Source: Undibacterium hunanense
Lineage (GTDB): Bacteria > Pseudomonadota > Gammaproteobacteria > Burkholderiales > Burkholderiaceae_D
NCBI RefSeq assembly: GCF_014284335.1
Contig: NZ_JACOGF010000007.1
Coordinates: forward strand, 1-64,000
Direction: 5' to 3'
Length of the DNA stretch: 64,000 nucleotides
Shown: piece by piece, positions 42,334 to 52,533 of the stretch
Position numbering within the stretch: the stretch's first letter is position 1
How the letters are laid out: each line of letters begins with the position of its first letter
Notes under the pieces: model-generated
Database searches by the model: none
What the model was told of the DNA's origin: nothing
What the model saw: the letters and a program-made list of their open reading frames with translations, nothing else
Position numbers and translations under genes: made by a program

Positions 42334-43533
42334 ATGGAATTCAGTCAGTACAACGTAAATTCCCTGATGTACATCACACCGCGCCCCGAACTTGTGTTCG
42401 TCGAAGGCAAGGGCATGTGGCTGACTGATCACAAGGGCAAGCGATATCTCGACTATCTGCAAGGCTGGGCTGTCAACTGCCTGGGCCACAGCCCTGACGT
42501 GATCCATGAAGCACTGGTCAGCCAGTCCAAAAAATTGCTGAACCCTTCCCCGGGTTTTTATAACGCCCCGATGGTGGAGTTTGCCGATCTGTTGACTAAA
42601 AACTCCAGCTTTGACCGTGTGTTTTTCACCAACAGTGGTGCCGAAGCCAATGAAGGTGCAGTCAAACTGGCGCGCAAGTGGGGCCAGTTGAACAAGAATG
42701 GCGCGTTTGAAATCATTACCTTTGACCATGGTTTCCATGGCCGCACCCTGGCAATGATGTCGGCATCTGGCAAACCCGGCTGGGACACGATTTTTGCCCC
42801 GCAAGTCAGCGGCTTCCCCAAGGCTGATCTGAACGATATCGCTTCGGTAGAAAAGCTGATCACCGACAAGACCGTGGGCGTCATGCTAGAGCCGGTGCAA
42901 GGTGAAGGCGGCGTCATTCCGGCCAGCCCGGAATTCATGCAGGCGCTGCGCGCACTGACCAAAAAGCACGGCATCCTGCTGATCGTGGATGAAGTGCAAT
43001 CCGGCATGGGCCGCACCGGTGAATTGTTCGCCTATCAGTTGTCAAATATAGAACCAGACATCATGACCCTGGCCAAAGGCATCGGTGGCGGCGTACCGCT
43101 GGGTGCCCTGCTGTGCCGCGAAGAAGTGGCCTGTTTTGTACCCGGCGACCAGGGCGGCACCTACAACGGTGCACCGTTGATGACCGCCGTCGGCATTGCC
43201 GTGTTCAAGGAACTGACCAAACCTGGCTTCCTGGCATCGGTCAAGGAAAAAGGCGAATACCTGAGCCAGCAACTGGAACAATTGTCTGCCGAATTCGGCA
43301 TGCAGGGTGAACGCGGCTTTGGCTTGCTGCGCGCTCTGAAGCTGGGCGACAACATCGGTGGCAAGCTGGTGGATGCTGCACGCGATATGGAGCCGGTCGG
43401 CTTGCTGATCAATTCACCCCGCCCTGACCTGCTGCGCTTCATGCCGGCATTGAATGTGACGAAAGAAGAAATCGATCAGTTGATCAGCATGCTGCGCGTG
43501 GTGATACAGGAAGTAAAAAACAAGGCTGCATGA
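42334..43533 (+). CDS. argD: Class III aminotransferase, acetylornithine/ArgD type
   Basis: 399 aa, fold-type I subgroup III PLP enzyme. Conserved parts are [18 protein letters not shown] near 100, [11 protein letters not shown] near 130, [19 protein letters not shown] near 220, and Lys248 in [13 protein letters not shown]. The enzyme group uses N-acetylornithine, succinylornithine, ornithine or GABA with 2-oxoglutarate. The length and [11 protein letters not shown] support an ArgD-like enzyme, which makes N-acetylornithine in arginine synthesis, but the neighbourhood gives no other arg genes. AGGAG is well placed. Upstream is the candidate attenuator; a terminator follows at 43572. Confidence 0.8.
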   Translation: MEFSQYNVNSLMYITPRPELVFVEGKGMWLTDHKGKRYLDYLQGWAVNCLGHSPDVIHEALVSQSKKLLNPSPGFYNAPMVEFADLLTKNSSFDRVFFTNSGAEANEGAVKLARKWGQLNKNGAFEIITFDHGFHGRTLAMMSASGKPGWDTIFAPQVSGFPKADLNDIASVEKLITDKTVGVMLEPVQGEGGVIPASPEFMQALRALTKKHGILLIVDEVQSGMGRTGELFAYQLSNIEPDIMTLAKGIGGGVPLGALLCREEVACFVPGDQGGTYNGAPLMTAVGIAVFKELTKPGFLASVKEKGEYLSQQLEQLSAEFGMQGERGFGLLRALKLGDNIGGKLVDAARDMEPVGLLINSPRPDLLRFMPALNVTKEEIDQLISMLRVVIQEVKNKAA

Positions 43534-43571
43534 TTTTTACTGCATAAAAATCAAGATATACGTCTTCGGTG

Positions 43572-43607
43572 AAGGCATGCACAATCATTTTTTGTGCATG
43601 CCTTTTC
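43572..43607 (+). terminator. Aminotransferase gene terminator
   Basis: AAGGCATGCACAA (43572-43584) and its complement (43592-43604) form a 13-bp stem followed by a short T-rich tail. Confidence 0.85.
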
Positions 43608-43663
43608 TTATTTTAGAGCCATGGCTCGAATCGGAATGGAATACAAATTCTCCGGATTTCAAC

Positions 43664-43694
43664 TTGCCATCTTGGCATTTTACATGCGTATAAT
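43664..43694 (+). promoter_or_regulatory. Promoter of the S9 peptidase gene
   Basis: TATAAT at 43689-43694 is a perfect -10 with a TG-type extension (TGCG). TTGCCA at 43664-43669 is a possible -35, with a long 19-bp spacer. Confidence 0.55.
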
Positions 43695-43724
43695 GCTTGA
43701 TCTCTTTCACTTGCGGAAGCGCTC

Positions 43725-45719
43725 ATGTCCTTGTTCAAACAGAATTTATTCTTCAAATTAACTGCCTGCATTTTTTGCAGTATCAGCCTGCTGGGTCTGG
43801 CACCTGCCCAGGCCGCAACGGAAGCGATTCCTGTTGCCAGTTTTTTCAAACATCCTAAATTCAGAGAAGCACGCCTGTCACCAGACGGCAAATCCATAGG
43901 CATGCTGATGCTGGGTGCCAATGACCGTGTCATATTGGCAGTGCTGGAAGTCGGTCAGTTAAAGCCTGAAGTCATTGCCAATTATGAAGACAAGGATGTC
44001 CGTTCTTTCCACTGGATCAATAACGACAGACTGGTGTATGACCTGACCAATTATCAACACAAGGACGTTGAGCAATTCTTTGGACCAGGCCTGTACGCCG
44101 TCAATAAAGACCGCTCGAAACGCTTGCGCCTGGTCACGCATCAATACACCAGTGCACGCGAAAAAGTAACCGGGCCGTCACTGGCATGGCACACTTACTT
44201 TCTTGATGTCGTCCACGGTTCCAGTACACCAGACGTGTATGTACAGCAGGCCCAGGATTCTGACTCCAGAACCTATGACCTGTATCGCCTCAATACCATG
44301 ACCGGCAATACCGAACTGATCAAACGTCCGGGTAAGGTCAGCAAATGGCTGATCGACAAATCCGGTGTACCACGCATTGCCGAAACCATAGATGGTGCCG
44401 AGTCCACCGTGTTTTACATGGACCCGAAGACCAATGCATGGCGTAAGCTGGCATCATCCCCCTGGACCTCAAATGCACGTCTGGACCCGACCTTTTTCAG
44501 TCCTGAAGGTGACTTGTATGTACGTGCCTACAATGGCAAGAACACGCGCGCCCTGTATCGCTTCGACCTGGAAAAGAACCAGCTGGATGGCGAGCCTGTG
44601 CTTGAACTCAAGGGATATGACTTCGATGGCGGCCTGATCTACAGCGACCAGCAAAAGAAAGTGCTGGGCATACGCTACGAAATGAGCAAGCCGGCCACGC
44701 GCTGGTTTGATACAGTGGCAGCCGAAAGACAGAAAAAGATCGATGCGCTCTTGCCCGACACAGTCAACATGCTGACTTTCGCCGACGACAGTAAGGCCAG
44801 TGTCGCGATTATTCATTCTTATTCCGATACCAATCCAGGTGTATGGCAGTTATATGATTTTGCCAGCGACAAACTGGTCCGTCTGGGCAGCAGCAATCCT
44901 GACATACAGCCCGAGCAAATGGCCACCAAGGAAATGCTGCGCTACCCTGCTCGTGATGGTCTCGAAATTCCAGCTTATCTCACCCTGCCAGTAAATGGAA
45001 ACGGCAAGAATCTACCCACCATTGTGCTGGTGCATGGTGGCCCTTACGTACGTGGCGGTCACTGGAACTGGAATCCGCAAGTCCAGTTTCTGGCCTCACG
45101 CGGCTATGCCGTGATTGAACCGGATTTTCGTGGCAGCACCGGCTTTGGTGTCAAACATTTCGATGCTGGCATGAAACAATGGGGCCTGGCCATGCAGGAT
45201 GACGTGGCCGATGCCGCCAAATGGGCCATCGCCAAAGGCTATGCAGACCCGAACCGTATCTGTATCGCCGGCGCCAGTTACGGTGGCTATGCCACCCTGA
45301 TGGGCCTGATCAAGGATCCGGATTTGTTCCGCTGCGGCATAGAATGGGTGGGTGTGACCGACATCAACCTGCTCTACAATATTCACTGGAGCGATGCTTC
45401 CGATGAATGGAAATGGTATGGCATGCCGGTGCTGATTGGTGATCAAACCAAGGATGCAGCACAACTGAAAGCCACTTCACCACTGGAAAATGCAGCCAAA
45501 CTGACGCGTCCGCTGTTGATGGCTTACGGTACACGCGACCGCCGTGTACCGATAGAACATGGAACTAAATTCTACCGGGCCGTGAAGGAAAAAAATGCCG
45601 ATGTCGAATGGGTGGAATATGCCGAAGAAGGCCACGGCTTTTACCTGTTGAAGAACAATATCGACTTCTGGGGCCGCGTCGAAAAATTCCTTGACAAGAA
45701 CATAGGCAAAACACCGTAA
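43725..45719 (+). CDS. Exported S9-family prolyl oligopeptidase
   Basis: 664 aa. A signal peptide (cleavage near AQAA-T, about residue 30) and a beta-propeller (about 40-370; LSPDGKSIGML) precede the alpha/beta hydrolase domain. Candidate triad: Ser518 in GASYGGYATL, Asp605 in YGTRDRRVP and His637 in EEGHGFY. S9 enzymes cleave short peptides, often after Pro or with dipeptidyl or acylaminoacyl specificity; which one applies here is unclear. Being exported, it probably processes peptides in the periplasm. GGAAG precedes the ATG. It has its own promoter and terminator. Confidence 0.92.
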   Translation: MSLFKQNLFFKLTACIFCSISLLGLAPAQAATEAIPVASFFKHPKFREARLSPDGKSIGMLMLGANDRVILAVLEVGQLKPEVIANYEDKDVRSFHWINNDRLVYDLTNYQHKDVEQFFGPGLYAVNKDRSKRLRLVTHQYTSAREKVTGPSLAWHTYFLDVVHGSSTPDVYVQQAQDSDSRTYDLYRLNTMTGNTELIKRPGKVSKWLIDKSGVPRIAETIDGAESTVFYMDPKTNAWRKLASSPWTSNARLDPTFFSPEGDLYVRAYNGKNTRALYRFDLEKNQLDGEPVLELKGYDFDGGLIYSDQQKKVLGIRYEMSKPATRWFDTVAAERQKKIDALLPDTVNMLTFADDSKASVAIIHSYSDTNPGVWQLYDFASDKLVRLGSSNPDIQPEQMATKEMLRYPARDGLEIPAYLTLPVNGNGKNLPTIVLVHGGPYVRGGHWNWNPQVQFLASRGYAVIEPDFRGSTGFGVKHFDAGMKQWGLAMQDDVADAAKWAIAKGYADPNRICIAGASYGGYATLMGLIKDPDLFRCGIEWVGVTDINLLYNIHWSDASDEWKWYGMPVLIGDQTKDAAQLKATSPLENAAKLTRPLLMAYGTRDRRVPIEHGTKFYRAVKEKNADVEWVEYAEEGHGFYLLKNNIDFWGRVEKFLDKNIGKTP

Positions 45720-45737
45720 CAACCGGCATCAGCCAAT

Positions 45738-45761
45738 AGCAAATCCAACAGCAAATCCAAC
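45738..45761. repeat. 12-bp tandem duplication
   Basis: AGCAAATCCAAC occurs twice, at 45738-45749 and 45750-45761, 18 bp past the peptidase stop codon. Confidence 0.9.
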
Positions 45762-45794
45762 AAAAAATAATACGTAGCACATAGTTTTTCCTGC

Positions 45795-45820
45795 AAAAAG
45801 GCCACTTTCGTGGCCTTTTT
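45795..45820 (+). terminator. S9 peptidase gene terminator
   Basis: AAAAAGGCCAC (45795-45805), loop TTTC and GTGGCCTTTTT (45810-45820) make an 11-bp stem with a T-run. The A-run in front means it could work in both directions. Confidence 0.93.
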
Positions 45821-45995
45821 CTATAACAGCAGCTTTACCTACTGCGCTGTTTCACGCCACAACATTGCGCGACATTTCGCAAAAAATCCCCCTTATCAAG
45901 CAGTAACTTCCTGCCTATACTGGTATGCGTGGTCAGTGCCAAGCTGCATCACAATAACAACCTAAAAAAACCAATAGCAGCCGGGGGAGAACAAG

Positions 45996-47009
45996 ATGAA
46001 TACCATCAACTATCAGTTCCAGCTTGCCAGCCGCCCCCAGGGCAGTGTCAAAGCCAGCGACTTCAACTATGTCGCCGAGCAATTGCACGATTTGCAGGAA
46101 GATGAAATCTTGATTAAAAACCTGTATATCTCGCTGGACCCGGCCATGCGTGGCTGGATGAATGAGAGTAAAAATTCTTACATGCCGCCTGTCGCCATCG
46201 GCGAAGTGATGCGTGCCCTGGCCGTTGGCCAGGTGGTCGCCAGCAAAAACGCCAGGTTTGCTGCCGGTGAACATGTCAGCGGCTTACTGGGCATGCAGGA
46301 ATATGCGTATTCCGACGGCAAGGGTATCAGCAAGGTGGATGCCAGGCTGGCCCCCTTGCCCCTGTACCTGAGCACACTGGGCATGCCGGGCATGACGGCT
46401 TATTTCGGCCTGCTTGAAGTTGGGCAACCCAGAGAAGGCAATACGGTCGTGGTATCTGGTGCTGCCGGTGCCGTCGGCACTATCGTCGGCCAGATTGCCA
46501 AAATCAAGGGGGCAGGCGCGGTCGGCATTGCCGGTGGCGCCGACAAATGCCGTTACCTGATTGAACAACTGGGCTTTGATGCCGCCATCGATTACAAGAC
46601 CGAAGATGTGAGTACCGCCTTGCGCCAGCATTGCCCGGATGGCATAGACGTGTATTTCGATAATGTTGGCGGCGATATTCTCGATGCTGCACTGGCACAA
46701 CTGGCTTTTGGTGCCCGCGTTGTTATCTGCGGTGCGATTTCGCAATACAACAATACCACCCCGATCAAAGGGCCATCAAATTACCTGAACCTGATGGTGA
46801 AACGGGCCACGATGAAGGGCGTAATGGTATCTGACTATTACCCACGCGCCATGGAAGCAGCCAGGGATATGGGAGGCTGGATCAGTTCTGGCAAACTGAA
46901 AAGCCGTGAAGATATCGTGGAAGGTCTGGAAAAATTTCCTGAAGCTTTCCAGAAATTATTCACCGGTGAAAACAATGGCAAACTGATTCTTAAAGTGATG
47001 CAAAGTTGA
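45996..47009 (+). CDS. NADP-dependent MDR oxidoreductase (prostaglandin-reductase type)
   Basis: 337 aa, zinc-free medium-chain dehydrogenase/reductase. The N-terminal GroES-like half (about 1-125) has DPAMRGWMN near 49, typical of the leukotriene B4 12-hydroxydehydrogenase/prostaglandin reductase branch. The NADP fold follows, with VSGAAGAVGTIVGQIAK (about 152-168) and YFDNVGGDILDAAL. These enzymes reduce the carbon-carbon double bond of alpha,beta-unsaturated ketones and aldehydes, often as detoxification. GGGGAG lies before the ATG. Single gene with its own terminator. Confidence 0.92.
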   Translation: MNTINYQFQLASRPQGSVKASDFNYVAEQLHDLQEDEILIKNLYISLDPAMRGWMNESKNSYMPPVAIGEVMRALAVGQVVASKNARFAAGEHVSGLLGMQEYAYSDGKGISKVDARLAPLPLYLSTLGMPGMTAYFGLLEVGQPREGNTVVVSGAAGAVGTIVGQIAKIKGAGAVGIAGGADKCRYLIEQLGFDAAIDYKTEDVSTALRQHCPDGIDVYFDNVGGDILDAALAQLAFGARVVICGAISQYNNTTPIKGPSNYLNLMVKRATMKGVMVSDYYPRAMEAARDMGGWISSGKLKSREDIVEGLEKFPEAFQKLFTGENNGKLILKVMQS

Positions 47010-47020
47010 AGCGCCCGAAA

Positions 47021-47048
47021 AAAAGCCGCCAGTATGCTGACGGCTTTT
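47021..47048. terminator. Terminator between convergent genes
   Basis: AAAAGCCG, C, CAG, loop TATG, CTG, A, CGGCTTTT: a symmetrical hairpin with one internal mismatch, flanked by A and T runs on either side. It can serve both the MDR gene and the GH44 gene. Confidence 0.85.
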
Positions 47049-47071
47049 GCTTCACTGACGCCTTTGAATGA

Positions 47072-48853
47072 TCAGGGTTTCAACACAAAATGCAGTACCG
47101 AACGCGCTGGCAGGCTGTAGCTGAACTTGTTTTGCGCAATATTGTTCAAACCGCTTCTGGTGGTGACTGCAGTATTCGTACCGCTGACACCCCAGACCTG
47201 GGCCGATTTCAGCGTCACAGGATGGCTAAGCTGGAAACTGCTGTTGAGTGAACTGGCCAGACGGTTGATGGCGATCACATGGATGACATTCGGGTCATTG
47301 CTGTCAACTGCTGCATACACGGCTGCATTGGCATTATTGCTGGCAACAGCCTTGACTGAAGTAGCAGGAAAGACCGATTTATTGCCATCATAATTTCTGT
47401 AGATTTTGAAACCAGAGGCGATAAAGCCTTCGGCATCCCCAAAATACGTAGCCAGATAGACCCCCTGCCTGCCAAAGCTACCCAAAGCATCGGCCTGGGC
47501 AATGGCACCGGTGATATCGGACTTGCCGCCAAAATCATATTCGGTCACGGCCAGCTTGGTACCAGGATAAAAATCAGTGATGGCCTGTTGCAGCTTGGGC
47601 AGCATTTGCAGCCCGCGGCCATCGGTAAAACCATTACCAGACTGGGTAATCCAGGTGGGTTCTACATACGTTGCATCCCACAGGCTGCGTGCCGCCTGTA
47701 CCCGGTCGGTAGTGGAGCTTGAAGCCTGTGGATAATAGTGGAATGAAAACACATCCAGCAAACGCTTGCCTGCCGATTGGGAAGCCTGCTGCATCTTCGC
47801 CAGATAGGTAGTTGCCATGGTCATGCCGTTATAGCGATAACGGTCACCACTGCCATTACTGACATAGGGCTCGACATTGTATTGCGCCCAGTCAGTTGGC
47901 TGGTGAGATTGCGAACCATCCCAGATTGCCCACAGACTGAACAAACCCAGATAGCCGCTGATAGCTGGTCCATAGGTTTCGGCTCCGCCATCCATACGTT
48001 TGATGGTCTTTGCCAGCGCGATATTCTTTTGCAGCACATCGCTGACGGTTGTTACTTGCGGATACAGATTGGCATGGGTACCACTTTCGCCACTGCTGGT
48101 GGTCCAGTGATGCCACAGGTCTGGTTCATTATCCAGCTCATAGCCCTTGATACCGCTGCTTGTTGCTGCAGCACCATACTGTTGTACCAGGAAATTGATT
48201 TCTTCATCGATATACACCACACCATCCGTCAGGCCAGGTGCCAGGCTCAGGCCACCGGCAGCAGCGGGCTTGTCATTGACGATGTCGACCCAGCGCGCCG
48301 TATCCACATTGGCTGGCCCAGCCGTGCTTTGCCATAACTGGGAACCATTGCAGGTAGAAGGAGGATTCAGATTGACGATATCTTTTGGCAACTTGCCGGC
48401 AGCAGGCAATTGCAACAGGGAATATGTCCCCAGCAGCAGCGACTGGTCATGAAAACTTTTGAGCGCAGCACCGGGGGCATAATAAGCCAGCCCGGCAGTC
48501 TGGAGAGGGTCACCGGCACCACTCATCGCACTCACACCGGCATTCGATGAATTGCACCAGTCTGCGCCGGAATTGCTCACACCATTTTCCCAGTTATAAC
48601 TGGTCATATTGTTGCCGCCCAGACGGCGCGAGCGCAGGTTCAGACCTTGCAGGCTGGCCAGACCACCCTGATTTGCCAGACCGGCACGGTTGCTACCGTC
48701 GGCATAGGCGTTATATCCATAAATCAGCGGACTGATGGCTTTGCGTTCAGCTTGAGTGTCGATAGAGAACGTGACATTCTGTGCCGACGATGTCGAAAAT
48801 TCTGCCGAAATAAATAGAATTGCAAGAACTTTGCAAACGCTGACTTGTCTCAT
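47072..48853 (-). CDS. Secreted glycoside hydrolase family 44 glycanase
   Basis: 593 aa from ATG 48853, seven to eight bases after CCAGGAG; the longer frame adds 12 residues. The signal peptide is VLAILFISAEFSTSSAQ. The catalytic domain begins SIDTQAERKAISPLIYGYNAY, contains the acid/base candidate Glu243 in ELDNEPDLWHHW and the nucleophile candidate Glu438 in VTEYDFGG, and ends in a beta-sandwich. GH44 members hydrolyse cellulose, xyloglucan or other beta-1,4-glucans. No carbohydrate-binding module is attached. The gene diverges from the tricorn-type protease; no other glycan genes are near. Confidence 0.9.
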   Translation of the reverse strand: MRQVSVCKVLAILFISAEFSTSSAQNVTFSIDTQAERKAISPLIYGYNAYADGSNRAGLANQGGLASLQGLNLRSRRLGGNNMTSYNWENGVSNSGADWCNSSNAGVSAMSGAGDPLQTAGLAYYAPGAALKSFHDQSLLLGTYSLLQLPAAGKLPKDIVNLNPPSTCNGSQLWQSTAGPANVDTARWVDIVNDKPAAAGGLSLAPGLTDGVVYIDEEINFLVQQYGAAATSSGIKGYELDNEPDLWHHWTTSSGESGTHANLYPQVTTVSDVLQKNIALAKTIKRMDGGAETYGPAISGYLGLFSLWAIWDGSQSHQPTDWAQYNVEPYVSNGSGDRYRYNGMTMATTYLAKMQQASQSAGKRLLDVFSFHYYPQASSSTTDRVQAARSLWDATYVEPTWITQSGNGFTDGRGLQMLPKLQQAITDFYPGTKLAVTEYDFGGKSDITGAIAQADALGSFGRQGVYLATYFGDAEGFIASGFKIYRNYDGNKSVFPATSVKAVASNNANAAVYAAVDSNDPNVIHVIAINRLASSLNSSFQLSHPVTLKSAQVWGVSGTNTAVTTRSGLNNIAQNKFSYSLPARSVLHFVLKP

Positions 48854-49068
48854 GAGATGACTCCTGGCCTGCCACAGCACCATTTCCACTTGGAAATATT
48901 AAAGTCAAAGTATGCCAGAAGTTAGCTTTCTTTATCCGGCAAATATGTAATATTTATTTACAATTGCCGCAATATTTGCCGTTTTATTCATCAGCTGTGC
49001 AGCATATTTGATACAAAAACAAAAAACTTGCTCCCATTCTCTTATTTCCACACCAATACCAGACAAAA

Positions 49069-52000
49069 ATGAGACTTTCTACACTTGCGCTTACCCTCAG
49101 CCTGGCAGGCCTGACTACTGCGACAGCCATGCAGGCATTGGCTGCACCAGCCTATTATCGTTTCCCCAGCATACGTGCAGATGCAGTCGTGTTTACTGCC
49201 GAAGGCGATTTATGGAAAGTGGCAAGTCACGGCGGACAGGCACAAAGACTGACCACGCACCCGGCGGCAGAAACCTTGCCTGCCATCTCGCATGACGGCA
49301 AATGGCTGGCATTTTCAGCCGCCTATGAAGGCCCGACGGAAGCCTATGTCATGCCCATGAGTGGCGGTGTGCCCAAGCGCATCAGTTTCGAAAATGACCA
49401 GGTGAATGTACTGGGCTGGACCAACAGCGGCGAAGTCCTGGTCAGTACACTGAACAGCACCGGTCCTTCATCCCACCGCGTGGTGGCCGCCATCAATCCG
49501 CAGACCATGCTGCGTCGTGTCTTCCCGGTGGCAGATGCGAATGAAGCAGTACTTGATGAAAGTGGCAAGTACCTGTACTTCACCCGCTTTGGCCTGCAAA
49601 TGACGAATGACAATGTCAAACAGTATCGCGGTGGTGCCACGGCACAGGTCTGGCGTTATGACGTCCAGGCCAAAACCGAAGCCACGCAGCTGTTTGCCGG
49701 CGACACCAGCAATAACCGCCGCCCGATGTGGTGGAAAGGTCGCCTGTATTTCGTTAGCGACCGCAATGGTGCTTTCAATATATGGAGCGCCAATCCCGAT
49801 GGCAGCGATGCCCGCATGCTGACCCAGCACAAGGACTGGGAAGTGCGTAACGCCAATCTGGGCGATGGCAAGATTGCCTATCAACTGGGGGCAGACCTGC
49901 GCGTGCTCGATATTGCCACTGCCAAAGACGAACTCATCAACATAGACCTGGTATCTGATTTTGACCAGCAGCGCAAACGCCAGATCAAGACGCCACTGGA
50001 ATACCTGACGAATGTAGAAATATCCGGCAAGGAAGAACGCCTGCTGTTCACCGCCCGCGGTCGCGTAACGATTGCCGGTACTGGCCCGCAACGTCGCATA
50101 GACTTGCCAGTACCTGAAAATGCACGCGCCCGCGAAGCCATTTTTTCACATGACGACAAATCGGTATTCGCGATTGTCGACACCAGTGGTGAAAATGAAA
50201 TATGGAAATTTCCTGCCAATGGCGTAGGCAAGCCAGAAATGCTGACCACCAATGGCAATGTATATCGCTATCACATTTATCCTTCTCCCGATGGCAAATG
50301 GCTGGCGCATACCGACAAGCGCGGCAGGTTATGGCTGCTCGATCTGGCCACAAAAACCAACCAGGTGATTGATGATGCTGGCAAAATCGGGGCTGAAAGA
50401 CAGGAAGAAATCGTCTGGTCCCCCGACAGCAAGACCATCTCCATTGTCAGGGCAGACAACAAACTGCAAAGATCGCAGATAGGTCTGTATGCGCTGGACA
50501 GCAAGCAATTGCATTTTGTCACCAGCGACCGATACAACTCGCACAACCCTGTGTTTTCACCGGATGGGCATTGGCTTTACTTCTATTCTGAACGCAATTT
50601 CCAGGTCAGCAATCGCGCGCCCTGGGGCGACCGCAACATGGGGCCGCATTTTGAAAAACGCACCGGCATCTACGCACTGGCCCTGCAAACTGGCAGCCGC
50701 TTCCCGTTCAAGGCAGATGATGAACTGAACAAGACACCAGACAAAGCGGCAGACAAAGCAACCGACAAGCCCGCAGATAAATCCGTCGATAAATCCATCG
50801 ACAAATCAGCTGAAAAAACTGGTGACAAAACTACAGACAAAACCACGGATAAAGCCGAGGACAGCAAGAAACCGGCAAAACCAGCCCTGCCCGCCATTCA
50901 ATATGCTGGCCTGGCAGAGCGCCTCTACCAGGTACCGCTGGCCTATGGCAATTATCGTGATCTGGCGATCGATGACAAACGCCTGTATTTTACCGAGCTC
51001 GAAGGCACCGATGGCAAGGCCACACTGAAAACCCTGGCCATCAGCAAAACTGCACCGCAACCAGATATTTTTGCAGGCAATATACGTCAGTTTGATTTGT
51101 CTGCCGACAAAAAGCATGTGTTTTATCGCACCCACAGCACCAATAGCCCGGGTGATTTCATCGTCGTTGAAGCCGGTGCCAGACAACCGTCTGACATCAG
51201 CAAGGCCAAGGTGAATATCAGTGACTGGAGTTTCTTCCTCAGTCCTAAACTCGAATGGCAGCAAATGTATGCCGATGCCTGGCGCATGCACCGCGACTTT
51301 TTGTTTGATGACAAAATGCGCGGCGTGGACTGGAACAAGGTACGCAGCAAATATGCGCCGCTGGTGGATCGCGTGACCGACAGGGCCGAGTTGAATGATG
51401 TACTTGGCCTGATGGCCAGTGAAGTCAGCACCCTGCATTCGCAAACACGCCCGGGTGACGTCCGCCGTGTAGCTGCGGAAGGCCAGGCTGCTTCGCTGGG
51501 TGCCGTACTGAGCCGCACCAATACAGGCTACCGTATCGATCATATTTATCATACCGAACCGGAATTGCCATCCGAAAGCACGCCGCTGTCACAACCTGAT
51601 CTGGATGTCAAAGAAGGCGACATCATCACCGCCATCAATGGCCAGCCCGTACTGGAAGCGCGCGATATCTCGGACCTGTTGACCAACCAGGCCGATAAAC
51701 AGGTATTGATGCATGTGAAACGCGGCGACCAAGCAGTCCGTGCCGTTATCGTCACGCCAGTGAATATGATGAAGCATGCCAATCTGCGTTACAGCGACTG
51801 GGAGCAAAGCCGTAGCGAGCAGGTCAACAAGCAGACTCAGGGTCGCATCGGTTATCTGCACCTGCGTGCCATGGGTGCGCAAGACATCAACAGCTTTGCA
51901 CGCGATTTCTACAGCAACATCGAACGCGATGGCCTGATCATCGATGTGCGACGTAATCGCGGCGGTAATATCGACAGCTGGATCATAGAAAAACTCTTGC

Positions 52001-52446
52001 GCAAGGCCTGGGCATTCTGGGCTAACCCAACATCTGCTCCTTACGTCAACATGCAGCAGACCTTCCGTGGTCATCTGGTGGTGCTGGTCGATGAATTGAC
52101 CTACTCTGACGGTGAAACCTTTGCCGCTGGCGTCAAGGCCCTTAAACTCGGCCCACTGGTCGGCAAACGTACTGCCGGTGCTGGTGTATGGCTGTCCGAC
52201 GGCAATACTCTGTCCGACAATGGCATGATCAGGGCAGCTGAAAATGCACAGTTTGGCATGGATGGCCGCTGGCTGGTCGAAGGTGTAGGCGTAATACCAG
52301 ATGTGGAAGTGGACAATCTGCCGCACGCCACCTTCAACGGCAAGGATCAACAACTGGAAACCGCCATACAACTGCTGGAGAAAAAACTTAAAGAGCAACC
52401 AGTTAAAGCGCTGGTGCCTCAAGTCATTCCCCCGCTGAATAAATAG
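49069..52446 (+). CDS. Exported tricorn-type S41 protease
   Basis: 1125 aa. A signal peptide (cleavage near LAA-P) is followed by two beta-propellers (about 30-330 and 335-620), a PDZ domain (about 810-900) and the S41 core. By analogy with tricorn, catalytic residues are His790 (STLHSQ), Ser1013-Asp1014 (LTYSDGETF) and Glu1071 (WLVEGVGVIPD). These proteases trim peptides or unfolded proteins. A Lys/Asp-rich linker of repeated x-x-D-K units (about 557-603) splits the second propeller region and is not part of the family. Secretion suggests periplasmic work. No strong ribosome-binding site. Confidence 0.92.
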   Translation: MRLSTLALTLSLAGLTTATAMQALAAPAYYRFPSIRADAVVFTAEGDLWKVASHGGQAQRLTTHPAAETLPAISHDGKWLAFSAAYEGPTEAYVMPMSGGVPKRISFENDQVNVLGWTNSGEVLVSTLNSTGPSSHRVVAAINPQTMLRRVFPVADANEAVLDESGKYLYFTRFGLQMTNDNVKQYRGGATAQVWRYDVQAKTEATQLFAGDTSNNRRPMWWKGRLYFVSDRNGAFNIWSANPDGSDARMLTQHKDWEVRNANLGDGKIAYQLGADLRVLDIATAKDELINIDLVSDFDQQRKRQIKTPLEYLTNVEISGKEERLLFTARGRVTIAGTGPQRRIDLPVPENARAREAIFSHDDKSVFAIVDTSGENEIWKFPANGVGKPEMLTTNGNVYRYHIYPSPDGKWLAHTDKRGRLWLLDLATKTNQVIDDAGKIGAERQEEIVWSPDSKTISIVRADNKLQRSQIGLYALDSKQLHFVTSDRYNSHNPVFSPDGHWLYFYSERNFQVSNRAPWGDRNMGPHFEKRTGIYALALQTGSRFPFKADDELNKTPDKAADKATDKPADKSVDKSIDKSAEKTGDKTTDKTTDKAEDSKKPAKPALPAIQYAGLAERLYQVPLAYGNYRDLAIDDKRLYFTELEGTDGKATLKTLAISKTAPQPDIFAGNIRQFDLSADKKHVFYRTHSTNSPGDFIVVEAGARQPSDISKAKVNISDWSFFLSPKLEWQQMYADAWRMHRDFLFDDKMRGVDWNKVRSKYAPLVDRVTDRAELNDVLGLMASEVSTLHSQTRPGDVRRVAAEGQAASLGAVLSRTNTGYRIDHIYHTEPELPSESTPLSQPDLDVKEGDIITAINGQPVLEARDISDLLTNQADKQVLMHVKRGDQAVRAVIVTPVNMMKHANLRYSDWEQSRSEQVNKQTQGRIGYLHLRAMGAQDINSFARDFYSNIERDGLIIDVRRNRGGNIDSWIIEKLLRKAWAFWANPTSAPYVNMQQTFRGHLVVLVDELTYSDGETFAAGVKALKLGPLVGKRTAGAGVWLSDGNTLSDNGMIRAAENAQFGMDGRWLVEGVGVIPDVEVDNLPHATFNGKDQQLETAIQLLEKKLKEQPVKALVPQVIPPLNK

Positions 52447-52465
52447 TTTTTCTTGCTGCATAAAA

Positions 52466-52498
52466 AATCCTCATAGCTGAACGCTATGAGGATTTTTT
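52466..52498 (+). terminator. Tricorn protease gene terminator
   Basis: AATCCTCATAGC (52466-52477) pairs with 52483-52494 around a five-base loop and is followed by six T residues. Confidence 0.9.
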
Positions 52499-52533
52499 CA
52501 TTCTGCAATGATATTTCGCTGTTTCGTTTTCTA

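Noticed and set aside
51589..52461. 290-codon ORF antisense to the tricorn-type protease
   Set aside because: Entirely inside a conserved coding region on the other strand; no start site or domain.
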